From Vreelandella populi (GTDB taxonomy: Bacteria; Pseudomonadota; Gammaproteobacteria; Pseudomonadales; Halomonadaceae), in assembly GCF_003989825.1 (NCBI RefSeq), contig NZ_RZHE01000012.1:186001-250000 (forward strand): a stretch of 64,000 nt of DNA, in the 5' to 3' direction. Each line of letters opens with the position of its first letter. Position 1 is the first letter of the stretch. The position numbers and the translations under genes were made by a program. Shown here one piece after another: positions 26,454-35,052 of this stretch. The notes beneath the pieces are model-generated. The model was not told the origin of the DNA, did no database searches, and saw only the letters and a program-made list of their open reading frames with translations.

Positions 26454-28507
26454 GAGGCGCTGGCATCCTCACGGTCAAAAGCGTTGGCCTGAAAGCTCAA
26501 CAGCTGTTCAAGGGTATTAACACCGCGCGCTTCAAGACGTGGCAGTAGTGCCAACCACAGCTCAGCGGTAACGCGGGCGTCCCCGAGTGCGGTATGCCGC
26601 ATTCCAGAGGGAAGGTTCAGGGAGTAGCGCTCCACCAGGCTATCGAGGTCGTGGCCATCAAGCGCTTCGTCAAGCGCCCTGGATATCAGCAGGGTATCTA
26701 GAATGGGCATGTCGAATGTAATGCCTTTCTGGCTGATCGCGAGCATATCAAAGGCGGCATTATGAGCGAGTAAAATGGCGTCCCCAACATACTCGCGAAA
26801 GCTCTCCAGTACCGCTTTCAGGGCGGGAGCGTCAACGACATCGTTATCGGTAATGCCATGAATGGCCGTACTGGCAGGGGATATGGGTTTATGTGGATTG
26901 ACGTACTGATCGAAGACATCGCTTGCCAATAGGCGGGCGTTGACGATGCGGCAAGCGCCAATACTGATGACGCTATCGCCTTTACGTAGTTCCAGGCCCG
27001 TCGTTTCCGTATCAAAAATCACCAGCTCAAGGCTACGTAATGGGCAGTTAGCCAACGCTGTGTCCGGTGAGGGCAGATCCGCTATGCCGAAATCATGGAA
27101 TTCAGGCCGTGGCGCGACTGTTCGGGGCGCATCAAACTGCTCAGCAAAAGGCAGGGGTAAACGCAGGCGAGCGTGCTGATCGTCAGCATCCTGAATGCTC
27201 CAAACGTCGCTGGCGTGCTGGCGCAGCACGTCTGCAACGCTTGGGCTTAGCGGTAACGTGGTCAGCGACTGATGACGCCAGACAGCAAGCTCGCGCTCGG
27301 GTATCGGTTTGCCTTTCCAAATCAAATCAAGATAGACATGCTTATGGCCAAGGGAGGCTTCGCCTTCAAAGAAGCTGCCTGCCATATAGTGGCTCAGCTG
27401 TTGAACCAGCGAGCTAAACAGGGCCATCAGCGCTGGAGCGTCGCCCTTGAACCAGACAGGCATTCCAATTGGGGTAATCAGACGATGGGCCGGGTCTAGG
27501 TGATCGTCCAGCGTATGCCAAAAATCATTGGACCAGATAGAAGTAAGCCGCTCGCCTTGCTGCTGTACCGTTTCAATTAGCTCGCCAATCCTGGCCACTG
27601 CCTCGCTCAGCGCGATACTTTCTTCATGGGCTACCTGTTCCAAACGATGGCCTAGCGAGCCACTTTCGTAATCGTGTTGGCGCAACTTTCCCAATGCATC
27701 CGTGGCAGTTACCAAGCTTGCCGTATGCTGGCGCAGCGGGGTGAGCATTTGAGCCAGCTCTGCGCGAACGCCCCTTTCGTTTGACCAGGCGGCTGTTGCA
27801 TCGCTACAGGTAATCAGCGTTTCGTCATGACTTTCAGGCACACGGCGGATAATGACTTTTAACCAACGATTATCACAAGGTATCAATAGCTCACGATGGG
27901 TGCCATCAGCGGGTAGCTGGCTAAGGGGTTGCTGCAAGCTCGCAAGCGGAAACAGGGCGTCCAGTCGCTTACCCAGTCCCAGGCTCGGTGTGCCCGAAAA
28001 AAACTGCTCAGCCGCCTGATTAAAGAGCATTAAACGGCGGTGTTTATCGTAGAGCAGTAGCGGTACTTCAAGTACTTGAAGCAGTGCTTCAAGCTCTCGC
28101 CGAATCCGCGTTGCACTTCGGGCGCCGTCGGCATGTGCTTTATGCAAACGGCAGCGATCAGTTCGCCAGCTCTCTTCAACACGGCGTAAATCCGGACCTA
28201 AGCCTTTAAGCCAGCCTTGCGGAGGTAAGGTGTTCTCCGCTTCCGGGTTAGCCACCAGCCTGGCAAGCTGCGCCTGTAGCTGGCGCAGGGGGGTGAACAA
28301 CATGCGCTCAAACAGCAGGCCCATGCAAAACAGTGTAACGCCCCCTGAAAAGCAACCCAGCCAAAGCAGTGCCCGGTAGCCGCCGGCTATGGCAAGCTGG
28401 CTCTCAAGCCATGCAGCAAACAAGGCTCCGCCTAAAAGGCTTACGCCGCTCAACAGCAGCCAAGCACCGATCAGGCGCTGGCGCTTGGGCAGCCCTTTAG
28501 GGATCAT
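26450..28507 (-). CDS. Membrane sensor-like protein with C-terminal DEDDh exonuclease domain
   Basis: A 685-residue protein: two N-terminal membrane helices (about 12-34 and 43-68), a HAMP-like and coiled region, a PAS-like domain (about 140-240, [23 protein letters not shown]), a kinase-like helical middle without a recognisable H-box or ATP-binding motifs, and a DnaQ-type exonuclease (about 493-675). The exonuclease has Asp499, Glu501 (FDTETTGL), Asp587 (AHNAAFDM), His638 and Asp643 ([10 protein letters not shown]), so all DEDDh residues are intact. Similar genes often accompany SSS-kinases; the substrate is unknown. It overlaps the response regulator gene upstream and the small gene downstream by 4 bases each. 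Confidence 0.85.
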   Translation of the reverse strand: MIPKGLPKRQRLIGAWLLLSGVSLLGGALFAAWLESQLAIAGGYRALLWLGCFSGGVTLFCMGLLFERMLFTPLRQLQAQLARLVANPEAENTLPPQGWLKGLGPDLRRVEESWRTDRCRLHKAHADGARSATRIRRELEALLQVLEVPLLLYDKHRRLMLFNQAAEQFFSGTPSLGLGKRLDALFPLASLQQPLSQLPADGTHRELLIPCDNRWLKVIIRRVPESHDETLITCSDATAAWSNERGVRAELAQMLTPLRQHTASLVTATDALGKLRQHDYESGSLGHRLEQVAHEESIALSEAVARIGELIETVQQQGERLTSIWSNDFWHTLDDHLDPAHRLITPIGMPVWFKGDAPALMALFSSLVQQLSHYMAGSFFEGEASLGHKHVYLDLIWKGKPIPERELAVWRHQSLTTLPLSPSVADVLRQHASDVWSIQDADDQHARLRLPLPFAEQFDAPRTVAPRPEFHDFGIADLPSPDTALANCPLRSLELVIFDTETTGLELRKGDSVISIGACRIVNARLLASDVFDQYVNPHKPISPASTAIHGITDNDVVDAPALKAVLESFREYVGDAILLAHNAAFDMLAISQKGITFDMPILDTLLISRALDEALDGHDLDSLVERYSLNLPSGMRHTALGDARVTAELWLALLPRLEARGVNTLEQLLSFQANAFDREDASAS

Positions 28508-28878
28508 GAGGCTTTTTCACCCAAAAGAGCGTGCACCTGATCGACAAGCGCCTGGGTGGAAAACGGCTTGGTAATATAGGCATCTGCACCGAGGGCCGTG
28601 CCTTTTTCGCGCTCAACCTCTCGACCATGGGCGGTCAGCATGATGACAGGCAAATGCGCCGTCGAAGGGCGGCTACGCAGAGCTTCCAGCACGTCAAATC
28701 CGCTTATGCCGGGTAGGCTGATATCTAGTAACAGGATATCGGGCGCATGGGCTGCCACACTCTCAAGTGCCTGTTCGCCGTTGGCAGCGCTAGTGACGTT
28801 AAAGCCCGCCTGCTCCATCAAAAACTCGATCGATAGCACAATATTCGGTTCATCATCGACCACCAGCACGTTTGCCAT
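28504..28878 (-). CDS. Single-domain response regulator (CheY-like)
   Basis: A 124-residue receiver with no output domain: acidic pocket VVDDEP (Asp8, Asp9), phospho-acceptor Asp52 ([13 protein letters not shown]), Thr82 (IMLTAHG) and Lys104 (YITKPF). The ATG at 28878 has AGGTGG about 5 bases upstream; a GTG at 28887 is also in frame. As the first gene of the operon ending in the SSS-kinase, it is a likely phosphorylation partner, although CbrA/CrbS kinases usually act on DNA-binding regulators encoded elsewhere. Confidence 0.92.
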   Translation of the reverse strand: MANVLVVDDEPNIVLSIEFLMEQAGFNVTSAANGEQALESVAAHAPDILLLDISLPGISGFDVLEALRSRPSTAHLPVIMLTAHGREVEREKGTALGADAYITKPFSTQALVDQVHALLGEKAS

Positions 28879-29104
28879 CGAGTCCACCTAATTGGTTGTT
28901 ATTTAAAAAAGCCTGCCTCTATACGAGTGTAGATAGCCAAGCCGAGCGGGCCAAGGCGACCTTGGCCGAATAGAAAATGAATGTGGATGTCAGCTTACGA
29001 CTTTTGGGTAAAGGGGAGGGTTCAAAGGGATTTAGACATAGACGTAAGGGCGAACCCGTACCAACATATACACAGAAACACCTATACGTGCCTTGGTTTT
29101 AATA

Positions 29105-29115
29105 AACAACAACAA
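29105..29115 (+). promoter_or_regulatory. (AAC)n A-rich motif upstream of cstA (Hfq-like site)
   Basis: AACAACAACAA, preceded by aataa, lies 23 bases before the cstA ATG and just ahead of its AAAGGAG ribosome site. It fits both the ARN-repeat bound by the distal face of Hfq and the AANAANAA motif used by Hfq/Crc in Pseudomonas catabolite repression. Function here is inferred. Confidence 0.45.
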
Positions 29116-29138
29116 TCATTACCAAAGGAGCCGCGCAT

Positions 29139-30815
29139 ATGAGTGCTGTTATTCTGTTATTAATCGGACTTGGGGCAATGGCTTTAGGATACTTTCTGTA
29201 TTCCAAATTTATTGCTCAAAAGATCTACCAGTTAGACCCCAACTTCAAAACCCCTGCTCATGAATTTGAAGACGGCATCGACTATGTGCCGACTAACCGC
29301 TTTGTGCTCTGGGGGCACCACTTTACCTCGGTGGCTGGGGCGGCACCCATAGTAGGGCCTGCTATAGCAGTGATATGGGGCTGGGCACCGGCGTTTTTAT
29401 GGGTTGTATTTGGCACCATCTTTTTTGCCGGTGTACACGATTTTGGCGCTATTTGGGCAAGCGTACGCAATAAAGCCAAATCGGTAGGCGCGTTAACGGG
29501 CGATGTGGTGGGTAAGCGGGCACGCAGCATTTTCATGATCGTGATCTTCTTAGTGCTGCTTATGGTTAATGCCGTGTTTGCCGTCGTGATTGCCGGGTTG
29601 ATGATGAATTTCCCCAGTGCGGTGGTACCGGTGTGGGGAGCCATTATTGTGGCGCTCATCATTGGCCAGATGATTTATCGGCGGAAAATGAGCCTAGCGG
29701 TAGTGTCTGTATTAGGCGTCATCGCTCTTTATGCGCTTATTGGTATTGGCCCTATGGTGCCTGTCCAAATGCCTGCCGAAGTTGCCGGGATGTCGGGTAA
29801 CGCGATCTGGATCCTGATTCTATTTGGCTACGCGGCCATTGCTTCACTTTTACCAGTATGGATGCTGCTGCAGCCACGAGACTACATCAACGGTTTGCAG
29901 CTATTTATTGGCCTGCTGATTCTTTATGGAGCGCTTGTGCTGCTTAACCCAATACTGGTCGCGCCTGCCTTTAATGACAATGTGCCTGCCGGTACGCCTT
30001 CGATGATTCCGCTGCTTTTTGTAACGATTGCCTGCGGGGCAATATCAGGCTTCCACGGGCTGGTCTCTTCAGGTACCACTTCCAAGCAGCTCAATAAAGA
30101 AACTGACGCTCGGTTTGTGGGCTACTTTGGTGCGGTAGGCGAAGGCATGCTGGCGCTAGCGGCTATTTTGGCTGCCACGGCAGGGTTTGCGACATTTGGT
30201 GATTGGCAGACCATGTACAGCGCCTTTGGCCAGGGCGGAGTTAACGCGTTTGTGCAAGGTGGGGCATTTATTATTCATAACGGACTTGGCTTGCCCGAAG
30301 CCACTGCGGCCACGCTTCTAACCGTAATGGCCGCGCTGTTTGCGGGCACTACCATGGATACCGGGCTTCGTTTACAGCGCTATATCTTCCAGGAGTGGGG
30401 AGATATCTATAACCAGCAATGGATGAAAAAACCCTCGCTGGCAACCGCGCTTGCCGTTGGCACCTGCCTTTTACTGGCATTTGGCGCCGGCGGTGCGAAT
30501 GGCTCCGGTGGTTTGATTATCTGGCCGCTGTTTGGCACCACTAACCAGTTGCTGGCCGGGTTAACGCTGCTGATCATCACCGTTATGTTGGTACGCCTGA
30601 GACGCCCCATGTGGTACACCCTGGCGCCTCTGTGCTTTTTGCTGGTAATGACTATTCTGGCACTGCTCATACAGCTGCGTACCTTCTGGGAGCAAGGCAA
30701 CATGTTCCTGTTAGTGATGGATATTGTGGTGCTGATGGCGGCCATTTTGGTTGCGATGGAGTGTGCCGCAGCCCTTAAGCGCTCGCGTGCTGAAATAGCA
30801 GCTCAAGGCGATTAA
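29139..30815 (+). CDS. cstA: CstA family carbon starvation protein (pyruvate/peptide transporter)
   Basis: Polytopic inner-membrane transporter; E. coli relatives CstA and BtsT import peptides or pyruvate. The 558-residue protein has about 15 hydrophobic segments and the CstA core signatures HHFTSVAGAAPIVGPAIAV (about 60-78), GVHDFGA and GFHGLVSSGTTSKQ. It is shorter than E. coli CstA (701) and matches the compact type. The ATG at 29139 has AAAGGAG 8 bases upstream. It is divergent from the response-regulator operon across 260 bases and leads the cstA/CC-tail/ArsA cluster. Confidence 0.93.
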   Translation: MSAVILLLIGLGAMALGYFLYSKFIAQKIYQLDPNFKTPAHEFEDGIDYVPTNRFVLWGHHFTSVAGAAPIVGPAIAVIWGWAPAFLWVVFGTIFFAGVHDFGAIWASVRNKAKSVGALTGDVVGKRARSIFMIVIFLVLLMVNAVFAVVIAGLMMNFPSAVVPVWGAIIVALIIGQMIYRRKMSLAVVSVLGVIALYALIGIGPMVPVQMPAEVAGMSGNAIWILILFGYAAIASLLPVWMLLQPRDYINGLQLFIGLLILYGALVLLNPILVAPAFNDNVPAGTPSMIPLLFVTIACGAISGFHGLVSSGTTSKQLNKETDARFVGYFGAVGEGMLALAAILAATAGFATFGDWQTMYSAFGQGGVNAFVQGGAFIIHNGLGLPEATAATLLTVMAALFAGTTMDTGLRLQRYIFQEWGDIYNQQWMKKPSLATALAVGTCLLLAFGAGGANGSGGLIIWPLFGTTNQLLAGLTLLIITVMLVRLRRPMWYTLAPLCFLLVMTILALLIQLRTFWEQGNMFLLVMDIVVLMAAILVAMECAAALKRSRAEIAAQGD

Positions 30816-30831
30816 ATAAGAGGGCATCATA

Positions 30832-31134
30832 ATGCGCGATGACTCGGATAAAGAGCCGTCATCCAAGCGTGATACGTTGCGGGCCTGGCTAGGGCAGGCC
30901 CGTTTTTTTACCGAAGAGGTCTACAGCGCGCGCTACCGTGGAGCCATTGCACGGGCGCGCCGTGATGAAGACGACCTGTTCATGCTGCTGGTCTTTTCAG
31001 AAATGATGGGGATGCCTAACCCCGCAGCCTACTACACGCTGGAACTTCAGCCCCTACTGCTTGAGCGTTTTCACGATTGGCATACGCGAATGGGCATGGA
31101 GCATTCGCCACTGGACCATTTTCGCTGCTGCTAA
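30832..31134 (+). CDS. Small protein ending in Cys-Cys (cory-CC-star type)
   Basis: A 100-residue soluble protein with an acidic and basic N-terminus, a conserved-looking core (FSEMMGMPNPAAYYTLELQP, about 56-75) and the ending DHFRCC with a terminal cysteine pair. I recall NCBI naming such proteins cory-CC-star; no function is known to me. It starts 16 bases after cstA and is followed by the ArsA-like gene, so it is probably cotranscribed. The terminal CC pair could bind metal or form a thiol site; that is speculation. Confidence 0.75.
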   Translation: MRDDSDKEPSSKRDTLRAWLGQARFFTEEVYSARYRGAIARARRDEDDLFMLLVFSEMMGMPNPAAYYTLELQPLLLERFHDWHTRMGMEHSPLDHFRCC

Positions 31135-31190
31135 CGCATCATTTCTAGGTTAATAGATCCTGGATGAATGAACTTATAGATAGGTAACCT

Positions 31191-32198
31191 ATGCAATCAG
31201 TTCTCAACCGCCGCTTACTATGGGTAGGCGGTAAAGGTGGCGTGGGTAAAACAACCGTTGCAGCTTCTTTGGCGGTTCTTGCGGCCAGGCGCAACAAGCG
31301 CGTGCTGGTGGTTTCAACCGACCCTGCGCACAGCCTGGGCGATGTGTTTGACCGCACTCTGGGGGATGTGCCACGCCGCTTGCTGCCGAACCTGGATGCC
31401 ATGGAGATTGATCCCGATAAGGAGGTCGAAGCTCATTTAAACCGGGTTACCCAGCAAATGCGCCGCTTCGCCGCGCCTGAAATGATGCAGGAGCTAGAGC
31501 GGCAAATGCGTCTGACGCGTCAATCACCCGGCACTCAGGAAGCGGCACTGCTCGAGCGGCTGGCTCGGCTGATTCTGGATGACGAGGCACCTTATGACTT
31601 GGTGATTATCGATACGGCACCTACCGGACATACGCTGCGTCTTTTAACCCTGCCCGAAGCCATGGCGGCCTGGACCGATGGCCTGCTCGCACATAATCGC
31701 AAATCGGCTGAATTGAGCGGTGTGCTTAAGCATCTCACTCCATCACGTGGGCAGGATGTGGCCACTCCCTTTGATAACCCCACGGAAGATGCGCTTTCCG
31801 GTCTGGATGAGCGTACCCGCGAGATAGCAGAAACGCTGATCAACCGTCGGCGGCTGTTTCACCAAGCACGGCGCCGTATTGAGGATGCCAAGGCGTGCAG
31901 CTTTTTATTCGTCATGACCCCGGAGAGATTGCCCATACTCGAGACACAGCGAGCCGTCAGCGCCTTGGAAGAGGTTAAGATTAACGTGGCGGGCGTGCTG
32001 GTTAACCGGGTGATACCTGTGGAGGCGGATGGTGCCTTCATGCAGGCGAGGCGTGAGCAGGAGGCTACCTATCTTGTGCGTATTGATCAGCTGTTTGAGC
32101 ATCTCTCCCGGCCCACGCTGCCCTGGCTGGCAACCGATGTGCAAGGGATCGACGTGCTAGAATCGCTGGCTGATAAGCTGGAACACCAGGGTTTTTAA
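31191..32198 (+). CDS. ArsA/Get3 family ATPase
   Basis: A 335-residue P-loop ATPase of the deviant-Walker class: GKGGVGKTT (14-22), the switch I-like STDPAHSLGDVFD, and IIDTAPTGHTLRLL. The single ArsA domain resembles Get3/ArsA. No arsenic genes (arsB, arsC, arsR) are nearby and the CxC metal site of Get3 is not evident, so a role in arsenite export is unlikely. The position after cstA and the CC-tail gene suggests assembly or quality control of that transporter, which is inference. Its stop overlaps a TAATG at 32196-32200. Confidence 0.88.
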   Translation: MQSVLNRRLLWVGGKGGVGKTTVAASLAVLAARRNKRVLVVSTDPAHSLGDVFDRTLGDVPRRLLPNLDAMEIDPDKEVEAHLNRVTQQMRRFAAPEMMQELERQMRLTRQSPGTQEAALLERLARLILDDEAPYDLVIIDTAPTGHTLRLLTLPEAMAAWTDGLLAHNRKSAELSGVLKHLTPSRGQDVATPFDNPTEDALSGLDERTREIAETLINRRRLFHQARRRIEDAKACSFLFVMTPERLPILETQRAVSALEEVKINVAGVLVNRVIPVEADGAFMQARREQEATYLVRIDQLFEHLSRPTLPWLATDVQGIDVLESLADKLEHQGF

Positions 32199-32224
32199 TG
32201 CAAGGTTTTAAGACAAGGGTTTTA

Positions 32225-33298
32225 ATGCGCGTTTTATTACTTTCAGCGTATGAAGCGGTTAGCCACCGTTACTGGGCAGATAGCCTGATGACCAATATGC
32301 AAGGGGTAAGCTGGCAGACGTTAAGCCTGCCGCCGCGCCATTTCGCCTGGCGAGTACGCGGTAACCCGCTGAGCTGGTGGCTAAAAGAACATGAGACGCT
32401 CAGCCAGCCCTATGACGTGGTGCTGGCAACCTCCATGGTGGATATGGCAACGCTGGTGGGGCTTTTTCCGCACCTGGGTCGGGCAAAAAAGATCGTCTAT
32501 TTTCATGAAAACCAGTTTGCCTACCCGGAATCCAGCGATCAGATGCCTCAGGTAGAGGCCAAGATGGTCAATATATACGCGGCACTTGCCGCCGATACCC
32601 TGGTCTTTAACACTGCTTATAACCGCGACTCGTTTTTTAACGGGGTACGGACATTCCTGAAAAAGATGCCCGAGAACTTGCCGGCAGCAAAACCGCTTGA
32701 AGCGTTGCGCGCGCGAGCCCATGTATTGCCGGTACCGCTCGGCCCTTTAAATAGTGCGTTCGTTAGCCGACCCAACCCGCGGCGTATTGTATGGAACCAT
32801 CGCTGGGAGTATGACAAAAACCCGGAAGACTTCTTTAATGTCTTGATCGCTTTGAGCGAGCAGGGCGTGGAGTTTGAGCTGGCCGTCCTCGGACAGCGTT
32901 TTCGCAAGATACCGGCCATTTTTGAGACGGCCCAGGAGAAGCTGGCCGCGCATATCGTTGCTTGGGGGCCACAACCGGAAACTGAGTATCGTGAACTGCT
33001 GGCCACCGCCGGTATCGTGGTATCGACTACTTGGCACGAATTTCAAGGTCTGGCGATCATGGAAGCCGCTCAGCGGGGCGCCTTGCCATTGGTGCCGGAT
33101 AGACTTTGCTTTCCGGAGCTTTATCCAGCTGAATACCGCTTTAACGGCACCCCGGAAGGGCTTTATCAACGTTTATATGCATGGCTGAATGCCCCTGAAT
33201 CACGCCCAAACCGGCTGGATACGGCCGATTGGGAGTGGCCCGCTTGGCGGACAGCCTATCAAGGTCTTTTGACCTACAATCAAGCCGTGGCAGGTTAA
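32225..33298 (+). CDS. DUF3524 glycosyltransferase, tRNA-queuosine alpha-mannosyltransferase-like
   Basis: A GT-B-like glycosyltransferase of 357 residues. The N-terminal part has the hallmark LLLSAYEAVSHRYWADSL, VLATSMVDMATL and YFHENQFAYP (about 95-104); the C-terminal half has WNHRWEYDKNPEDFF and STTWHEFQGLAIMEA. These are the features of GTDC1/QTMAN, the vertebrate enzyme that mannosylates queuosine in tRNA-Asp. Activity of bacterial members is not established to my knowledge. I chose ATG 32225, where family similarity begins; ATG 32198, overlapping the ArsA stop, is an alternative nine codons upstream. Confidence 0.82.
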   Translation: MRVLLLSAYEAVSHRYWADSLMTNMQGVSWQTLSLPPRHFAWRVRGNPLSWWLKEHETLSQPYDVVLATSMVDMATLVGLFPHLGRAKKIVYFHENQFAYPESSDQMPQVEAKMVNIYAALAADTLVFNTAYNRDSFFNGVRTFLKKMPENLPAAKPLEALRARAHVLPVPLGPLNSAFVSRPNPRRIVWNHRWEYDKNPEDFFNVLIALSEQGVEFELAVLGQRFRKIPAIFETAQEKLAAHIVAWGPQPETEYRELLATAGIVVSTTWHEFQGLAIMEAAQRGALPLVPDRLCFPELYPAEYRFNGTPEGLYQRLYAWLNAPESRPNRLDTADWEWPAWRTAYQGLLTYNQAVAG

Positions 33299-33299
33299 C

Positions 33300-34376
33300 T
33301 CAGCGTGGAGAAATGGCGTCCAGGCGCCGAGTAGGCCAGTGCACTACGGCCGTGTGGCAACGCATTTTTTGCGCTAATGCCGGGTGCTCACGTTGTATGA
33401 CGCCTTCGGCAAATTCAGATAAGAATCGCGACTTCAGCATCGCTCGCGCCCGGTCAACGCCGCTGTGATGGTAAGGCGTAGAGGCGAGCAGCATAAAGCC
33501 ATCATCAGGTATGCGCTCGGCCTGCATATTAGCCTCGATGATTGCCGCGGCGGTCCCGATAGGCTCGGCTAGATCAGGGCCGTAGGGGCCGATAATCAGT
33601 GCAGTATTGGGTACGTGAAGAAAGTCGAATCCTCGACCAATACAGATCGCCCACTCGCGATGCTCGATATCCAGTGTTCGTTTGATGCCCTGTAATTCGC
33701 TCACGTGCGCCAGATTGCCTTCCAGCAAGGGAAGCAAGTCGCGACGCATATCTGCGGGCATGTCGGAGCAGATGGTTTGTAATTGCGCGCTCAGCGAGTC
33801 CGCGGGCTTTCCTACCCATTGGCGTATATCCAATAACGCGCTGTTCTGGCCATGAAGTATTAGCGCATCGCTGTCTGTTTCAAAACCGCAGACCAGCGGA
33901 TATACCTGCTGATGGTCTTCGCCAAATAGCTCGCCGGCCTGCTGGGCAATGGCATGGGCATGCGCCTTGGCAGCCTGGGTATCACAGGCGAAGCCGGCAC
34001 ACCCCCGCGCCGGGTCGCCCTGGGAGAAGTGATAGGTAATCAGCAGTAACGTGCCCCGCCCGGCATTCGTGGCGCTCATCACCGTGTCAGTTAATAGTTC
34101 TCCCAGATACGGCCAGCCCAAATCGAAAATCCCGCCCAGGTTACGAAACGGCGTGATAATGCCCAAAGGTGTGCGGGTAGCGTGGGGGATATGGATACGC
34201 CCATCCATGCACTTCATGACCACAATGGACGTTGGGTGCTGCGCCAGATAACGCTGGCGCGAAAGCCAGGCGCCGGGGCTGCAAAAGTGTTCAGCGTGCT
34301 GGCGTGAGAGCGCCAGCAGCGCATCGATGCGCTGCTCGATGGGCTGGTTATGCAGCAGGGTGGCAGGCATCGGCAT
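33300..34376 (-). CDS. CsoSCA-like carbonic anhydrase homologue, not in a carboxysome locus
   Basis: A 358-residue protein. Cys56 with Asp58 and Arg60 (KCMDGR) gives the C-x-D-x-R dyad of beta-class carbonic anhydrases, and His116 with Cys126 (YHFSQGDPARGC) would complete the zinc site. The nine-residue gap between His and Cys is like the carboxysomal CsoSCA (about ten) and unlike ordinary beta enzymes (two). No carboxysome or RuBisCO genes are in the window. The ATG at 34376 has AGGAGG 5 bases upstream. It lies 22 bases after nth, at the end of the rsx unit, and converges on the glycosyltransferase gene with a 1-base gap. Confidence 0.65.
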   Translation of the reverse strand: MPMPATLLHNQPIEQRIDALLALSRQHAEHFCSPGAWLSRQRYLAQHPTSIVVMKCMDGRIHIPHATRTPLGIITPFRNLGGIFDLGWPYLGELLTDTVMSATNAGRGTLLLITYHFSQGDPARGCAGFACDTQAAKAHAHAIAQQAGELFGEDHQQVYPLVCGFETDSDALILHGQNSALLDIRQWVGKPADSLSAQLQTICSDMPADMRRDLLPLLEGNLAHVSELQGIKRTLDIEHREWAICIGRGFDFLHVPNTALIIGPYGPDLAEPIGTAAAIIEANMQAERIPDDGFMLLASTPYHHSGVDRARAMLKSRFLSEFAEGVIQREHPALAQKMRCHTAVVHWPTRRLDAISPR

Positions 34377-34398
34377 AAGGGCCTCCTAATTGAGAAGA

Positions 34399-35037
34399 CT
34401 ACGCGAGTTCGGTTTTATCCGGGAACTCACACAGATCTTCGATTATGCAGCTTCCGCAACGGGGCTTGCGCGCAATACAGGTATACCGGCCGTGAAGTAT
34501 CAACCAGTGATGGGCGTCCTGCCTGAAGCCCTTGGGCACATGGCGTATCAGCTTCTGCTCAACCTCAACGACATTCTTACCCTTGGCAATACCGGTACGG
34601 TTTGAAACGCGAAAGATATGCGTATCTACCGCAATGGTTGGCTGACCAAACGCCGTATTAAGAATCACGTTGGCGGTTTTACGCCCCACGCCCGGTAAAG
34701 CTTCTAACGCGCTACGCGTTTTCGGAACCTCACCTGCATGTTGATTAACCAGAATATGGCAGGTCTTCATTAGATTTTCAGCCTTGGTGTTATAAAGGCC
34801 GATCGTCTTGATATGCGCTTTAAGCCCATCGATACCCAGATCGATGATAGCCTGGGGCGTATTGGCAACGGGGTAGAGCCGCGCGGTAGCCTTGTTGACA
34901 CCTACATCGGTTGCTTGCGCGGAGAGCAAAACCGCGGCCAGCAGTTCGAAAGGCGTGGTCCAGTTGAGTTCAGTGGTAGGGTGAGGATCCGCTGCCTGCA
35001 GGCGAGCAAAAATTTCATGGCGCTTTTGGGCATTCAT
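34399..35037 (-). CDS. nth: Endonuclease III
   Basis: DNA glycosylase/AP lyase for oxidised pyrimidines. The 212-residue protein has the helix-hairpin-helix LPGVGRKTANVIL with catalytic Lys (about 113-125), the catalytic Asp in VDTHIFRVSNR, and the [4Fe-4S] ligands in CIARKPRCGSCIIEDLC (C-x6-C-x2-C-x5-C). It follows rsxE by 15 bases, the standard rsx-nth arrangement. Confidence 0.97.
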   Translation of the reverse strand: MNAQKRHEIFARLQAADPHPTTELNWTTPFELLAAVLLSAQATDVGVNKATARLYPVANTPQAIIDLGIDGLKAHIKTIGLYNTKAENLMKTCHILVNQHAGEVPKTRSALEALPGVGRKTANVILNTAFGQPTIAVDTHIFRVSNRTGIAKGKNVVEVEQKLIRHVPKGFRQDAHHWLILHGRYTCIARKPRCGSCIIEDLCEFPDKTELA

Positions 35038-35052
35038 GGCGTGTCTCTACGG

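Noticed and set aside
31191..32198. Arsenite export ATPase ArsA
   Set aside because: No arsB, arsC, arsD or arsR nearby and only one ATPase domain; the neighbourhood points to the cstA module instead.
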